A stretch of DNA of 64,000 nucleotides from Paenibacillus gorillae (lineage in GTDB: Bacteria > Bacillota > Bacilli > Paenibacillales > Paenibacillaceae): positions 1 to 64,000 of the forward strand of contig NZ_CBVJ010000067.1 of NCBI RefSeq assembly GCF_000513275.1, read 5' to 3'. Each line of letters opens with the position of its first letter. The first letter of the stretch is position 1. The notes beneath the pieces are model-generated. The model was not told where the DNA came from, did no database searches, and saw nothing but the letters and a program-made list of their open reading frames with translations. This document shows, piece after piece, positions 33,599-42,821 of this stretch. The position numbers and the translations under genes are program-made.

Positions 33599-34786
33599 TT
33601 ACCCTTGTGCCACTGCGAGCTGAGGATCAACGCCGGCTCCAGCTGTCTGATCCGCAGGCAATTTCGCTTTACGAGATTCCCGGATAACGAGCAGCCCGAT
33701 TATTAACGAGACGGCGCCAATAATGATCAGCAGCGCCCCTATCTCCCGGCTGTAAGCCGTAAGCGCACCGTCCCGGAACGCCATTCCGCGGATCAGACGG
33801 TTCAGCCAGTTCATCGGAAGCGCCCATGCCGTAACTTGGAAGAAAGCAGGAAACGCCAGCGGGGTCAGCTGAATGCCCGTCGCCAAAAACGAAGGGTATA
33901 AGACGAAGCTTGTTCGGAGGCCCACCTTGGACGCATCCTTCGCCGTGTAGCCAAGCAGCATGCCCAGCAGCGATAAAGCAAACGTGTAGACCAGCAAAGG
34001 GATAATGAAGATATACGGCGCAGCTTCGAACCGCATCCCCCCGATTTGCTTCAATAGTCCATAAGCTAACAGCAACGAGAGCGTGCTTAGAACCGCATAG
34101 GGCACGCTGCGAACCCAAAGCTGCAGCGGCGAATCGCCGTTTGCGAACAGCTTGCCTTCCTTACGGAGACGCGGGGCAACAGACCCTGCTGCGGACGTAG
34201 TCATCATGAGCACGATAATATTGACGAAGCCAAGCACCATGAAATCAACATAGCTGGCAGTCGGATTAAACAGGATGCGCTGCTGAAGCGACAACGGAGC
34301 AATCAGCCCCTTCGATGCTTCGGCATCCCATCCTGTCTGGACCAGACGGGTCATCGCGATCGTCGTATTTTCCGTCGTAACGATTTCTTGTATAGCGGTT
34401 CGAATCCCCATTAATCCGGATGGCATCGTATTATCCATCAAGATTCCAATGTTCGAGGATTTGCCCTGCAGCTGCCGCAGCTCCAAATCGTTAGGAAGCG
34501 TAATAACCGCCACAGCCTGCTCGTTGGCGAGCAAAGTTTCAGGATCCATCCGGTTTGCGAACACATTCGTGACCTTCATATACGGGGAAGCATTGAGCTT
34601 GGAGATAAGCTCCCGCGAATAGGAGCTGTGATCTTCGTCAATAACGACGACCGGCGATTCGGCAATTTGGTTATGCGAGAACATGAAGCCAAAAAATACG
34701 GCCGCAATAATCGGTCCTACAAAGATGGAGATGAGAAACTTGCTGCCCGCAACATATTTCCATTCCTCAAGAAGCGATTTCATCAA
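33599..34786 (-). CDS. ABC-2 type permease (YhiH/YbhS-like)
   Basis: A 395-residue membrane protein: one N-terminal helix, a large extracytoplasmic domain (about 40-185), then five or six helices ending with a short cytoplasmic tail. FADVID-like VVVIDEDHSSYSRELISKL and QRILFNPTASYVDFMVLGF are typical of the ABC-2 permeases that pair with HlyD-type adaptors in drug efflux. It overlaps the adaptor gene upstream by 20 bases. No ATPase gene is present in this operon, so the energy subunit is encoded elsewhere or the operon has lost it. Confidence 0.85.
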   Translation of the reverse strand: MMKSLLEEWKYVAGSKFLISIFVGPIIAAVFFGFMFSHNQIAESPVVVIDEDHSSYSRELISKLNASPYMKVTNVFANRMDPETLLANEQAVAVITLPNDLELRQLQGKSSNIGILMDNTMPSGLMGIRTAIQEIVTTENTTIAMTRLVQTGWDAEASKGLIAPLSLQQRILFNPTASYVDFMVLGFVNIIVLMMTTSAAGSVAPRLRKEGKLFANGDSPLQLWVRSVPYAVLSTLSLLLAYGLLKQIGGMRFEAAPYIFIIPLLVYTFALSLLGMLLGYTAKDASKVGLRTSFVLYPSFLATGIQLTPLAFPAFFQVTAWALPMNWLNRLIRGMAFRDGALTAYSREIGALLIIIGAVSLIIGLLVIRESRKAKLPADQTAGAGVDPQLAVAQG

Positions 34787-35399
34787 GATCCACCTCTGCA
34801 GTCATACCCGGCATTAATTTATCATCTGAAGCTATCGCTACCCGGACAAGATACATGCTCAAATCTGCTTGGCCCTTCTCACGGCTCATTCGCAAGCTGG
34901 CGAATTGAGGAGCGGCGGCGATTGAAGCAATTACCCCTTCGGCATCATCCGTAATTTTCACATTCGGAAAATGAACCTTAACGCTTTGATTGAGCTGCAG
35001 TTTTTGAATTTGGCTTTCCTGCACGTAAATATCCGTGTAGTAGGCAGTCTTTTGCACAACAGCCAAAGGCATGCCTTGCGCAATGGCATCGCCCTCGTTG
35101 GCTGCGATTTTTGTAACGAACCCGTCTTCCGGTGCAATGACTTCAACGTCGCTTCCCTCAGCTGTCTGAACCTTGAACAGTGAATCGCCTTTTTTGACCG
35201 TATCGCCTGCCGCTACTGAAACCTCAATGATTTTTCCGGGATTGCTGCCATATCTGACAGCCGTTTGCTCCGATTCAAGGATGCCTTGTTTCCTGTTCTC
35301 AGCTTGGCTGACTGCATCTCTTCCTTTAATCGCAAGCAGCGAACCTCCTGCAATTAATAGGACAGCAAGAACCAGATATACCGTTGTTTTGACCTTCAT
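34767..35399 (-). CDS. HlyD/EmrA-type efflux adaptor
   Basis: A 210-residue adaptor with one N-terminal membrane segment, a biotinyl-lipoyl-like domain (IIEVSVAAGDTVKKGDSLFKVQ, APEDGFVTKIAANEGDAIAQG) and a beta-barrel part ending in MPGMTAEVDLDEI. It links the permease to the outer face of the membrane and guides substrate. Start at 35399, behind GGGAGAG. It is the middle gene of an lpd-adaptor-permease operon; the 30-base gap and overlap indicate co-transcription. Confidence 0.85.
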   Translation of the reverse strand: MKVKTTVYLVLAVLLIAGGSLLAIKGRDAVSQAENRKQGILESEQTAVRYGSNPGKIIEVSVAAGDTVKKGDSLFKVQTAEGSDVEVIAPEDGFVTKIAANEGDAIAQGMPLAVVQKTAYYTDIYVQESQIQKLQLNQSVKVHFPNVKITDDAEGVIASIAAAPQFASLRMSREKGQADLSMYLVRVAIASDDKLMPGMTAEVDLDEIAS

Positions 35400-35428
35400 T
35401 ATAATGTCTCTCCCTCTCCCTGATCATG

Positions 35429-36817
35429 TCAGGCTCTGTTTTTAGTTAATTTCCCCACAGCTTGCTCCGCCGCTTCCATAATGACTTCTCCAAGCGTCGG
35501 ATGCGGATGAATCGTTAAAGCCAAGTCCTCTACTGTCGCGCTCATCTCGATGGCCAGAGCCAGCTCTGAAATGAGTGTTGAAGCTTCCACACCAACGATT
35601 TGCGCACCGATGACAATGTTGGATGTCTGGTCCGCAACAATTTTCACAAAACCATCTGTCGCTTGCAGCGCAAGAGCCCTGCCATTAATTGTAAAAGGCG
35701 ACTTGCCGGTGACAACTGCAATCCCCTTCGCTTTAGCCTCGGTCTCGCTTAAGCCAACGCTTGCCACCTCCGGCTCCGAGAACATGACGAGCGGAATTGC
35801 CTTATAGTCGATAGTTGAGGCTTGGCCTGCTATCGCTTCTGCCGCAACCTTCGCTTCATAGGAAGCTTTGTGGGCAAGGGCAGGGCCTGCCGTAATATCT
35901 CCAATGGCAAAAATGTGAGGTACAGCCGTTCTGCCTTGTTTGTCTGTCTCAATGAGTCCTCTGCTTGTAACAGGCAGGCCGATACGCTCCAGCCCCAAAT
36001 TGCCGTCCGTATTCGGTTTTCGTCCAACGGTCACCAGCGCATAGTCCGCTTGAATGACATGCTGCTCCTGATTCTGTGAATAATGCAGCGTTACGGAATC
36101 CGCAGTCTGCTCTGCTGCCGAAGCAATTGCTCCGGTTATGATCGTTACGCCGTCCGCTTTTAGCTGCTTCAACACGGGAGCAGTAAGCTCCGGCTCAAAT
36201 CCTGGCATTGCTTGTTCGGCCCCCTCGAGAATCGTCACTTTTGCTCCGAACTTGGCATACATCTGTCCCAGCTCCACGCCAATATAACCGCCGCCAATAA
36301 TAACTAAGCTGGCTGGAATATGCGATAGCGACAAAGCTTCAGTAGAGGATAAAATACGGCCGCCGAACGGCAAAGCCGGCAGCTCGATCGGACGGGAGCC
36401 TGTCGCCAATATGACATGCTTAAATGTAATATGCTGCTCCGTGCCCGCTCCTTTAATAAGAGCTGTATGCTCGTCAATAAAGCTGGCTTCCCCCTCGACA
36501 ATTTGTACGCCAGCATTTTTCAACAGAAACCTGACTCCTCCAGACTGCTTGTTCACGACCCCTTGCTTGAAAGCTTGAGCACTTTCGAAAATCAACGGAT
36601 CATTCACTCTGTTCAATTGATTGAGCATCTGATAACGATGTGATTCAGCAATCAATGCTTTTGAAGGAATGCAGCCCACATGCGTGCACACTCCGCCAAT
36701 CCCATTACGTTCAACCACAGCTGTCTTCAAGCCAAGCTGCGCAGAACGCAGCGCTGCTACATATCCCCCCGGACCGGAACCGATGACCAGGTTGTCGATC
36801 GTTTCATGCTGACTCAT
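35429..36817 (-). CDS. Dihydrolipoamide dehydrogenase-like flavoprotein
   Basis: A 462-residue class I disulfide reductase. FAD-binding IGSGPGGYVAALRSAQLG, redox-active pair in GGVCTHVGCIPSKAL, NAD-binding VIIGGGYIGVELGQMYAKFG, and the C-terminal base HPHPTLGE at the dimer interface are all present. This fits lipoamide dehydrogenase. The start at 36817 follows AAGGAGG; the frame upstream to 36868 lies in the promoter. There are no pyruvate or oxoacid dehydrogenase subunits nearby. It heads an efflux operon controlled by a divergent TetR, so a role in disulfide or quinone stress is plausible (inference). Confidence 0.9.
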   Translation of the reverse strand: MSQHETIDNLVIGSGPGGYVAALRSAQLGLKTAVVERNGIGGVCTHVGCIPSKALIAESHRYQMLNQLNRVNDPLIFESAQAFKQGVVNKQSGGVRFLLKNAGVQIVEGEASFIDEHTALIKGAGTEQHITFKHVILATGSRPIELPALPFGGRILSSTEALSLSHIPASLVIIGGGYIGVELGQMYAKFGAKVTILEGAEQAMPGFEPELTAPVLKQLKADGVTIITGAIASAAEQTADSVTLHYSQNQEQHVIQADYALVTVGRKPNTDGNLGLERIGLPVTSRGLIETDKQGRTAVPHIFAIGDITAGPALAHKASYEAKVAAEAIAGQASTIDYKAIPLVMFSEPEVASVGLSETEAKAKGIAVVTGKSPFTINGRALALQATDGFVKIVADQTSNIVIGAQIVGVEASTLISELALAIEMSATVEDLALTIHPHPTLGEVIMEAAEQAVGKLTKNRA

Positions 36818-36852
36818 ATCTTGATTCCTCCTTAAAATATTATGACCATAAT

Positions 36853-36952
36853 ATATTATAATCATCATATTTTAAAATCGTCAATAGCCTCCTTATCCCT
36901 TTCGGCATTCGGCAGGCCAAATTGACAGGCTTTATTATGATGATTATAATAT
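36853..36952. promoter_or_regulatory. Divergent promoter with 16-bp inverted repeat pair
   Basis: ATATTATAATCATCAT at 36853-36868 is exactly the reverse complement of ATGATGATTATAATAT at 36937-36952. Each copy is near one of the two divergent starts and is followed by ATTTTAAAA-like sequence. They are probably twin TetR operators, one per promoter, with room for looping or for paired dimers. Confidence 0.75.
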
Positions 36953-36992
36953 TTTAAAAAAAGATCGATTTCGAGCGACAGGAGTGATTGCG

Positions 36993-37559
36993 ATGCCTTA
37001 TCCAGAGGGCCATAAGCTCAAAGTTCGGGGCAAAATCATTGAAAGTGCCGCACAAGCCTTTCGAACGAACGGCATCCGCGACATAAGCTTGCCTTTTATT
37101 ATGAAAGGAGCAGGGCTGACTCACGGAGGGTTTTATTCGCATTTCGACAATAAAGAGCAGCTGGTCGCCGAAGCATGCCGCTATGCGATTGACGATACGA
37201 TTGCTTACTTGCGGGAAGCGGCCGAGAATGCTAAGGGTGATCCCAAAATTCACGCGGTCATTGACTATTATTTAAGCCAATCTCATCGTGACCAGACGGA
37301 AATGAGCTGTATTCTTCCCGCTCTCTCCAGCGAAATATCCCGCTCTTCGGAAGAAGTCCGCAACGTGTATACGCAAGAGCTGGAGCGAATGATCCAGTTT
37401 ATTGCCGATGTAGCTGAGGTTGATGTCTCCACAGGCAGCGTACTGTTAAGCACGATGGTTGGAACGCTTGTGCTTGCCCGGTCTGTTAATGATCCCCTGC
37501 TAAGCGACAGGCTGCTGGCCTCCGGCAAACAGCAAGCTAAAGAGCTGGTTGCGAGCTAA
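36993..37559 (+). CDS. TetR-family regulator
   Basis: A 188-residue regulator. I choose ATG 36993, eight bases from AGGAG; the GTG at 36984 is too close to that site. The DNA-binding part is IIESAAQAFRTNGIRDISLPFIMKGAGLTHGGFYSHFDNKEQL, trimmed here to its hallmarks GFYSHFDNKEQL and AGLTHGG. Its C-terminal domain is of the YcdC/AcrR-like group. It is divergent from the lpd-HlyD-ABC2 operon and probably represses that operon and itself through the twin inverted repeats. Confidence 0.9.
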   Translation: MPYPEGHKLKVRGKIIESAAQAFRTNGIRDISLPFIMKGAGLTHGGFYSHFDNKEQLVAEACRYAIDDTIAYLREAAENAKGDPKIHAVIDYYLSQSHRDQTEMSCILPALSSEISRSSEEVRNVYTQELERMIQFIADVAEVDVSTGSVLLSTMVGTLVLARSVNDPLLSDRLLASGKQQAKELVAS

Positions 37560-37575
37560 ACTGAAAACCATGCAA

Positions 37576-37618
37576 AATAAGCCATAATAAAAGCTGGCTG
37601 CTTTTATTATGGCTTATT
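37576..37618. terminator. Terminator after the TetR gene
   Basis: AATAAGCCATAATAAAAG and CTTTTATTATGGCTTATT form a perfect 18-bp stem with a seven-base loop, 16 bases after the stop. Confidence 0.85.
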
Positions 37619-37819
37619 CCTGTTTGTTCTATCATTCATTACAGCCCCGTTTGACTCTTCTTTCCCTTCTTTATTGAGCATTTCGCCTTTCCATCATCAA
37701 TCGCAGCAATCCGCATACTCGACCTAAGAAGGGGAAGAAACCTGTTCGTAGGTCTATTTTATACTAGACGGTCTTCCGGTATAGTTCTGATGTAGAACAA
37801 TTTCGGGAGGTTTAACCGT

Positions 37820-38740
37820 ATGACAGAAGCCGTATTGCAGCTTCGCAATGTAACGAAAAAAATTGGCGGACGCACAATTGTCGATAATCTTACCTTCGAT
37901 ATACCCGCAGGGGAAGTATTTGGATTTCTTGGGCCCAACGGGGCTGGCAAAACAACAACAATTCGCATGATCGTCGGCTTAATCTCCATGACGAAGGGCG
38001 AAGCACTCATTAAAGGCGTCTCCGTCCGCAATTACTTCGAGCTCGCAATGACCCATGTTGGAGCCATTGTTGAGAATCCGGAAATGTATAAGTTTCTGAC
38101 CGGCTACCAGAACTTAGCTCTCTTCGCACGACGGCACAACGGCATTACGAAGGAAAGAATTAACGAGGTCGTCACGATGCTTGGGCTGCAAAACCGGATT
38201 CATGAGAAAGTGAAGCGCTACTCCTTAGGCATGCGCCAGCGGCTGGGCGTTGCGCAAGCCATTCTGCATCGTCCTTCACTTCTCATTCTTGACGAGCCAA
38301 CCAACGGTCTTGATCCCGCAGGCATTCGCGAGCTTCGGGACTACTTGCGCAAGCTGACGAAAGAAGAAGGCATTTCCGTTATCGTCTCTTCCCATCTGCT
38401 CTCCGAAATGGAGCTGATGTGCGACAGAGTAGCTATCATTCAAGGCGGCAAGCTTATGGACATTAGATCCTTGCAAGAAACACGCGATGCTGCCCAGACC
38501 AAAATCATTATTGAAGTTGACGATATACCGGCCGCGGAGCAATTGCTTGCTTCCGTCTTCGATACTGCCCGAATGAACGTAATAGGCGATCAGCTCGAGC
38601 TGACGGCGGATAAAGAAGCGATTCCTCATATTACGAAGCTTCTCGTCAATGCAGAGATTGAAGTGCTTGGCATTCATGCGGTGCAAAAATCGCTTGAAGA
38701 TCAATTCCTTGAAATTACCGGGGGTGAGATGATTGTCTAG
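37820..38740 (+). CDS. ABC transporter ATPase, bacitracin/lantibiotic type (BcrA-like)
   Basis: A 306-residue ATPase. Walker A GPNGAGKTTT, Q-loop VGAIVENPEMYKFLTGYQNL, signature YSLGMRQRLGVAQA, Walker B LLILDEPTNGLDP and H-loop VIVSSHLLSEME. The ENPEMYKFLTGYQN stretch is typical of BcrA/lantibiotic-immunity ATPases. The start follows GGGAGG. It overlaps the permease gene by eight bases. The pair may expel peptide antibiotics or shield the membrane. No sensor system is adjacent; regulation is unknown. Confidence 0.9.
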   Translation: MTEAVLQLRNVTKKIGGRTIVDNLTFDIPAGEVFGFLGPNGAGKTTTIRMIVGLISMTKGEALIKGVSVRNYFELAMTHVGAIVENPEMYKFLTGYQNLALFARRHNGITKERINEVVTMLGLQNRIHEKVKRYSLGMRQRLGVAQAILHRPSLLILDEPTNGLDPAGIRELRDYLRKLTKEEGISVIVSSHLLSEMELMCDRVAIIQGGKLMDIRSLQETRDAAQTKIIIEVDDIPAAEQLLASVFDTARMNVIGDQLELTADKEAIPHITKLLVNAEIEVLGIHAVQKSLEDQFLEITGGEMIV

Positions 38741-39689
38741 TTTGTCGAAGCTAATCCGCAATGAAAATATGAAAATTTATAGGCGTCCCCGGACATGGAT
38801 TATGATCGCTTTCCTCCTGCTAACCGTCGCTTTGCTTAGCGGACTTATGAATTGGGAATCGTACCGGAACCCCAGCACCGACTGGGAACAGGGCTTAATC
38901 CAAGTTAACAGCAGCATGCAGCAAGAGCTGCAGAACAACCAAGAGCTAAATGGCGACCAGAAAAAGCAGCTTACAGAACAGATTAAGCTTAATGAATATT
39001 ATTTGGAGCAGGGCATCAATCCCCGCGAGCTTTCACTTTGGGACTATGTCAATAACTCCTCCTCCCTAATCATTCTGGTCACCATACTAACCGTTATTAT
39101 TGCAGCCGATATGATCGCCGCCGAGTTTTCCTGGGGAACAATTAAGCTGCTGCTTATCGGTCCCGCATCACGGACGAAAATTATGGTCAGCAAATATATC
39201 GCTACGATGGGATTTGCACTGCTGCTGCTCTTGCTTTGCTTTGGATCTGCCTTCGCTGCAGGCGGCATCCTGGAAGGCTTCGACGGACTCAGCCAGCCTC
39301 TTCTGTCTGTCAATGCGGATGGTATCGTGCAGGAAAGCTCTATGATTGTTGACGTATTGCAAAAGTACGGCTTTGCCGTCATCTCGCTCATTATGTATGT
39401 CACGATGGCCTTTATGATCTCTTCCGCATTCCGCAGCTCCTCCATGGCGATTGCATTCTCGCTATTGTTCATGCTGGTAGGCAATACGGTAACGATGCTG
39501 CTAAGCAGCTACAGCTGGGTAAAATATTTGCTCTTCGCCAACATCGACCTGACGCGATATTTGGAAGGCTCCTCGCCCCTCCGGCCGGAGATGACGTTAT
39601 CCTTCTCTATTCTCATGCTTGCCATCTACTACTTGGCCTTCCAATTCATCGCGTGGCTTCTGTTTACGAAGCGTGATGTGGCTGGTTAA
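38733..39689 (+). CDS. ABC-2 permease partner (BcrB-like)
   Basis: A 318-residue protein with six predicted helices. The first is followed by an extracytoplasmic Gln/Asn-rich loop (about 45-100), then helices from LIILVTILTVIIAADMIAAEF onward. The EFSWGTIKLLLIGPASRTKI segment after the second helix is a hallmark of BcrB/NatB-like permeases, contacting the ATPase. It forms the channel for the ATPase encoded just upstream. A strong terminator follows at 39710. Confidence 0.88.
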   Translation: MSSLSKLIRNENMKIYRRPRTWIMIAFLLLTVALLSGLMNWESYRNPSTDWEQGLIQVNSSMQQELQNNQELNGDQKKQLTEQIKLNEYYLEQGINPRELSLWDYVNNSSSLIILVTILTVIIAADMIAAEFSWGTIKLLLIGPASRTKIMVSKYIATMGFALLLLLLCFGSAFAAGGILEGFDGLSQPLLSVNADGIVQESSMIVDVLQKYGFAVISLIMYVTMAFMISSAFRSSSMAIAFSLLFMLVGNTVTMLLSSYSWVKYLLFANIDLTRYLEGSSPLRPEMTLSFSILMLAIYYLAFQFIAWLLFTKRDVAG

Positions 39690-39709
39690 TTTATTTGAAT
39701 TAATAAACG

Positions 39710-39757
39710 GGCTATCCCTTAAGTCATTAAATGACAAATGGGATAGCCTCTTTTTTG
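39710..39757 (+). terminator. Terminator of the Bcr-like pair
   Basis: GGCTATCCC pairs with GGGATAGCC, with a second small stem (TCATTAAATGA) in the loop, followed by TCTTTTTTG. The region 39758-39945 beyond it shows nothing recognisable. Confidence 0.9.
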
Positions 39758-39945
39758 TTTAGGTTAAAAGCCTCCTATGAATTTGAATGTTCTTCCGATC
39801 GCAATTGCTCGGGGATTCCATTAAATCAACGAGGCAAGGTTGGAATCCCCTCACAAAAGCGAACGCTGACGCTTCTCCAGAATCATTCAATTGCTCCGTC
39901 TGCCATTAACCTGACTATTGAAAGCAAATCTAGAGCTGACCCTAC

Positions 39946-41478
39946 TTAATGTGAAGCCGAGTATTGTTCCTGCTTGGCTGAAGGGTCCAGCTTCTCTTTG
40001 CTCATAGCGAAGGACGCAAGCAAAGCAATGACGGACGGGATCAGCGCCCAAGCAAAGGTCTGAACGACGGAGGAGCTAAGCGCATCCGTTATTTGATCCA
40101 ATACCGATGCCGGAATAAGCTCCCGTGTTTCCGGCGTTAATATTTTACGGGGATCGCTCAGATCGAGTCCTTCCGGCATCCCGGTATGGCCCCCGGTGAA
40201 TTGGGCATCCAGTTTATTTCTGAACAGATGACTTTGAATCATGCCGTATACGGTAATGCCAAGCGCCATACCAAGCGCCCTCATGAAGTTAAGCGTCGAG
40301 CTGGCAGAGCCGCGCTGCCGGATGCTGAAGCCATGAATGGCCGCGCTGCTCAATACGGAGAATGATGCGCCGATCCCGAGGCCGACCAGAATCATAAAGA
40401 CCGTTACGATGAAATGTGACGAACCGGTCGTTAACGTAGTCAATAGCCCAATGCCTATGACTAGCAGCGTCAAGGTCGGAATCATCATCGTCCGGTATTT
40501 CAATTTGGTCATCAGTAGCCCGCCGCCTGCAGCCGTAGCAACAGAGCCGAGCATCATCGGAAGCAGCACAAGAGCCGAATTAGTAGCTGAACCGCCTAGA
40601 ACGCCTTGAATGAAGATGGGGATATAGATGGACGCAGTAATAAATGCAGCGCCGGCGAACATCGCCATAATGTTGCTCGTCGCATAAAGTCTGTTCTTGA
40701 ACATGCCGAAGGTAATAATGGGCTCCTCCGCTCGCCGTTCAATAAATACGAACCCGGTAATCAGCACGGCAAAAGCAGCAAGCAAACCTAATATAACCGC
40801 GGAATTCCAAGCGTATTGCTTCCCGCCGAGCTCCAGTGCAAACATTAAACAGACGATCGAAGCTACCAGTACAATTGCGCCAAAGTAGTCGATTTTTTGC
40901 TTGGAATGGACGATAGACTCCTTGTAAAAAAATGCAATCATAATGAATGCAATCAATCCAAGGGGCAAATTGATGTAGAAAATCCAGGACCAATGAATAT
41001 AGTCTGTTATATACGCGCCTAGAAGGGGACCGAATAGACTGGATAAGCCAAATACTGCGCCGAACAAGCCGCCCATCTTGCCGCGTTTATGCACAGGAAC
41101 GACATCGAACATAATTGTAAAGGCAATCGGCATCAGCGCTCCGCCGCCAAGCCCCTGAATCCCGCGATAAATGCTCAATTGAACGATCGATTCCGCTGTT
41201 CCGCATAGCGCAGAACCGGCCATAAAAACGATAATGCCGAATATGAAAAATCGTTTGCGCCCGTACATATCCGATAATTTGCCGAAAATCGGCATACCGG
41301 CCATCTCAGCCACGATGTAAGCTGAGGTGACCCACATTAATTTATCGAAGCCGCCCAATTCGCCGACGATCGTACCAATTGAAGTGGCTACTATGGTGTT
41401 ATCCATCGATGCCATAAGGATAGCCAGCAGTAAGCCCCCGATAATTACGCCCATAGGATTCCGATTTGCCATCTTCAT
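39946..41478 (-). CDS. MFS drug pump, DHA2 (14-helix) family
   Basis: A 510-residue exporter of the EmrB/QacA subfamily. Motif D1 (LDNTIVATS-like MDNTIVATSIGTIVGEL), motif A (GKLSDMYGRKRFF) and motif C-like glycine patterns (GAVFGLSSLFGPLLGAYI) are evident. It exports lipophilic drugs or cations in exchange for protons. The start at 41478 has GGAGGGG upstream. It is transcribed alone; no regulator is adjacent on this side. Substrate cannot be inferred. Confidence 0.9.
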   Translation of the reverse strand: MKMANRNPMGVIIGGLLLAILMASMDNTIVATSIGTIVGELGGFDKLMWVTSAYIVAEMAGMPIFGKLSDMYGRKRFFIFGIIVFMAGSALCGTAESIVQLSIYRGIQGLGGGALMPIAFTIMFDVVPVHKRGKMGGLFGAVFGLSSLFGPLLGAYITDYIHWSWIFYINLPLGLIAFIMIAFFYKESIVHSKQKIDYFGAIVLVASIVCLMFALELGGKQYAWNSAVILGLLAAFAVLITGFVFIERRAEEPIITFGMFKNRLYATSNIMAMFAGAAFITASIYIPIFIQGVLGGSATNSALVLLPMMLGSVATAAGGGLLMTKLKYRTMMIPTLTLLVIGIGLLTTLTTGSSHFIVTVFMILVGLGIGASFSVLSSAAIHGFSIRQRGSASSTLNFMRALGMALGITVYGMIQSHLFRNKLDAQFTGGHTGMPEGLDLSDPRKILTPETRELIPASVLDQITDALSSSVVQTFAWALIPSVIALLASFAMSKEKLDPSAKQEQYSASH

Positions 41479-41615
41479 TACGTGTATGTCCCCTCCGCCT
41501 GTTCAATGTACTCGACTAAGGCTGCATCCGTTGTTTAAATGAAGCTTTCCTTTATCCAATTTATGTATATTCTTAAAATCCATTCTCCCAGCATCGAAAC
41601 TTTACATGATGAACA

Positions 41616-41667
41616 GCAAAACGCCCCTGCACGTACCCGGTTTTCGGATACGCACAAGAGCGTTTAT
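41616..41667 (-). terminator. Probable terminator of the binding-protein gene at 41728
   Basis: On the minus strand AAACGCTC and partner GGGGCGTTTT enclose an inner stem with GTATCCG/CCGGGTAC. The T-run is short. Confidence 0.6.
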
Positions 41668-41727
41668 TCGAGTCCGTCCATTTGTGCCTCGACGGAACCC
41701 GTTAATCTTTATTATTCATAGGGCAGA

Positions 41728-42690
41728 CTACTGGCCAAGAAAGCTTTTAATGAAAAACTGAAGCTGATATTCCATACTAATTGGATCATTGAAGTAGAAT
41801 GCTTTCGCATCGGCTTCATAGACATGATTATTTTTTACAGCTTCGATGCTTTTGTACGTCTTGGTGTCTTGGAACGTGTTGTCTTCCTCGGCATTTTTAC
41901 TGAAGATGACATAGTCACCGGCGTATTCGTTCAAAATTTCCGTCGACAAGCCCAAGTAGCCGTCTGTTTTCGTCGCTTCCTTTACCGTCTCCGGCATTTT
42001 CAAACCAAACTGCTGATACAAAATTTCCGTGCCGCGGCCAAAGTTGTCCCCGTACACATACAGCTGTTTGTTAAAGGTCTCGATAACCGACACTGTCGCG
42101 TCCGCACCAATCTTCGCTTTAATCTCTTCTCCGGCTTTTTTCGAACGGGCAGTGAAATCATCCACCCAAGCCTGCGCTTCTTTCTCTTTGTTCAACAGCT
42201 TGCCGATTTCAAGCTGCTGGGTAAAGAAATCGACTTTGCCGTAAGTGTAAATGACAGTTGGCGCGATTTGCTTGAGCTGATCGATATTTTTAATACCGTC
42301 CAATCCGATAATCAGATCCGGCTCCAGTTCCATGATTTTCTCCAGGCTTTCGTCCGTTACCGCTTCTACATTTGCCAGCTTATCCTTGAAATTAGGGTTT
42401 TCTTTGGACATTTCATCAACGCCTACAAGAGGTACGCCCAGCGCCATAACGTTACCGGTCAAAAACCGGGTAATGACAACGACACGCTGCGGATTAGTCG
42501 GAACTTCAACAGGACCTGTCTCCGACTGATAAGTAAAAGTAGCAGCTTCATTAGACGGGGATGCCGCTTCTGTAGGTGCCGGTGAAGATGCAGCATTCGC
42601 ATCCTTATTTGATTTGTTCGCTTGGTTGGCGCCGCAAGCGCTCAGAATAATAACAAAAACCAGAATAAATGGAACGGCAAGCTTTTTCAT
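41728..42690 (-). CDS. Ferric-siderophore-binding lipoprotein
   Basis: A 320-residue lipoprotein (signal ending ILSACG) with an Ala/Ser/Pro tether and the class III binding fold. Landmarks are NPQRVVVITRFLTGNVMALG, LEPDLIIGLDGIKNIDQLKQ, IAPTVIYTYGK and the helix QQLEIGKLLNKEKEAQAW. It is the intact paralogue of the frameshifted protein at 31366-32281. A Fur box lies 42-56 bases upstream. The Btr-like regulator gene lies upstream on the same strand. There is no permease next to it, so it probably feeds a shared FecCD system. Confidence 0.92.
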   Translation of the reverse strand: MKKLAVPFILVFVIILSACGANQANKSNKDANAASSPAPTEAASPSNEAATFTYQSETGPVEVPTNPQRVVVITRFLTGNVMALGVPLVGVDEMSKENPNFKDKLANVEAVTDESLEKIMELEPDLIIGLDGIKNIDQLKQIAPTVIYTYGKVDFFTQQLEIGKLLNKEKEAQAWVDDFTARSKKAGEEIKAKIGADATVSVIETFNKQLYVYGDNFGRGTEILYQQFGLKMPETVKEATKTDGYLGLSTEILNEYAGDYVIFSKNAEEDNTFQDTKTYKSIEAVKNNHVYEADAKAFYFNDPISMEYQLQFFIKSFLGQ

Positions 42691-42731
42691 ACGATGAGTC
42701 TCTCCCTTTTCTATTGTCCCTTATTAATTGA

Positions 42732-42746
42732 TGAAAATAATTATCA
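42732..42746. promoter_or_regulatory. Fur box of the binding-protein gene at 41728
   Basis: TGAAAATAATTATCA matches the 7-1-7 Fur box at 14 of 15 positions. Confidence 0.87.
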
Positions 42747-42821
42747 TTTTCATTTCTTACACCAATTATAGGGATACCCTCATCGCTGAACCATGCCTTT
42801 TTGTTGGAGAATTGACTTGCA

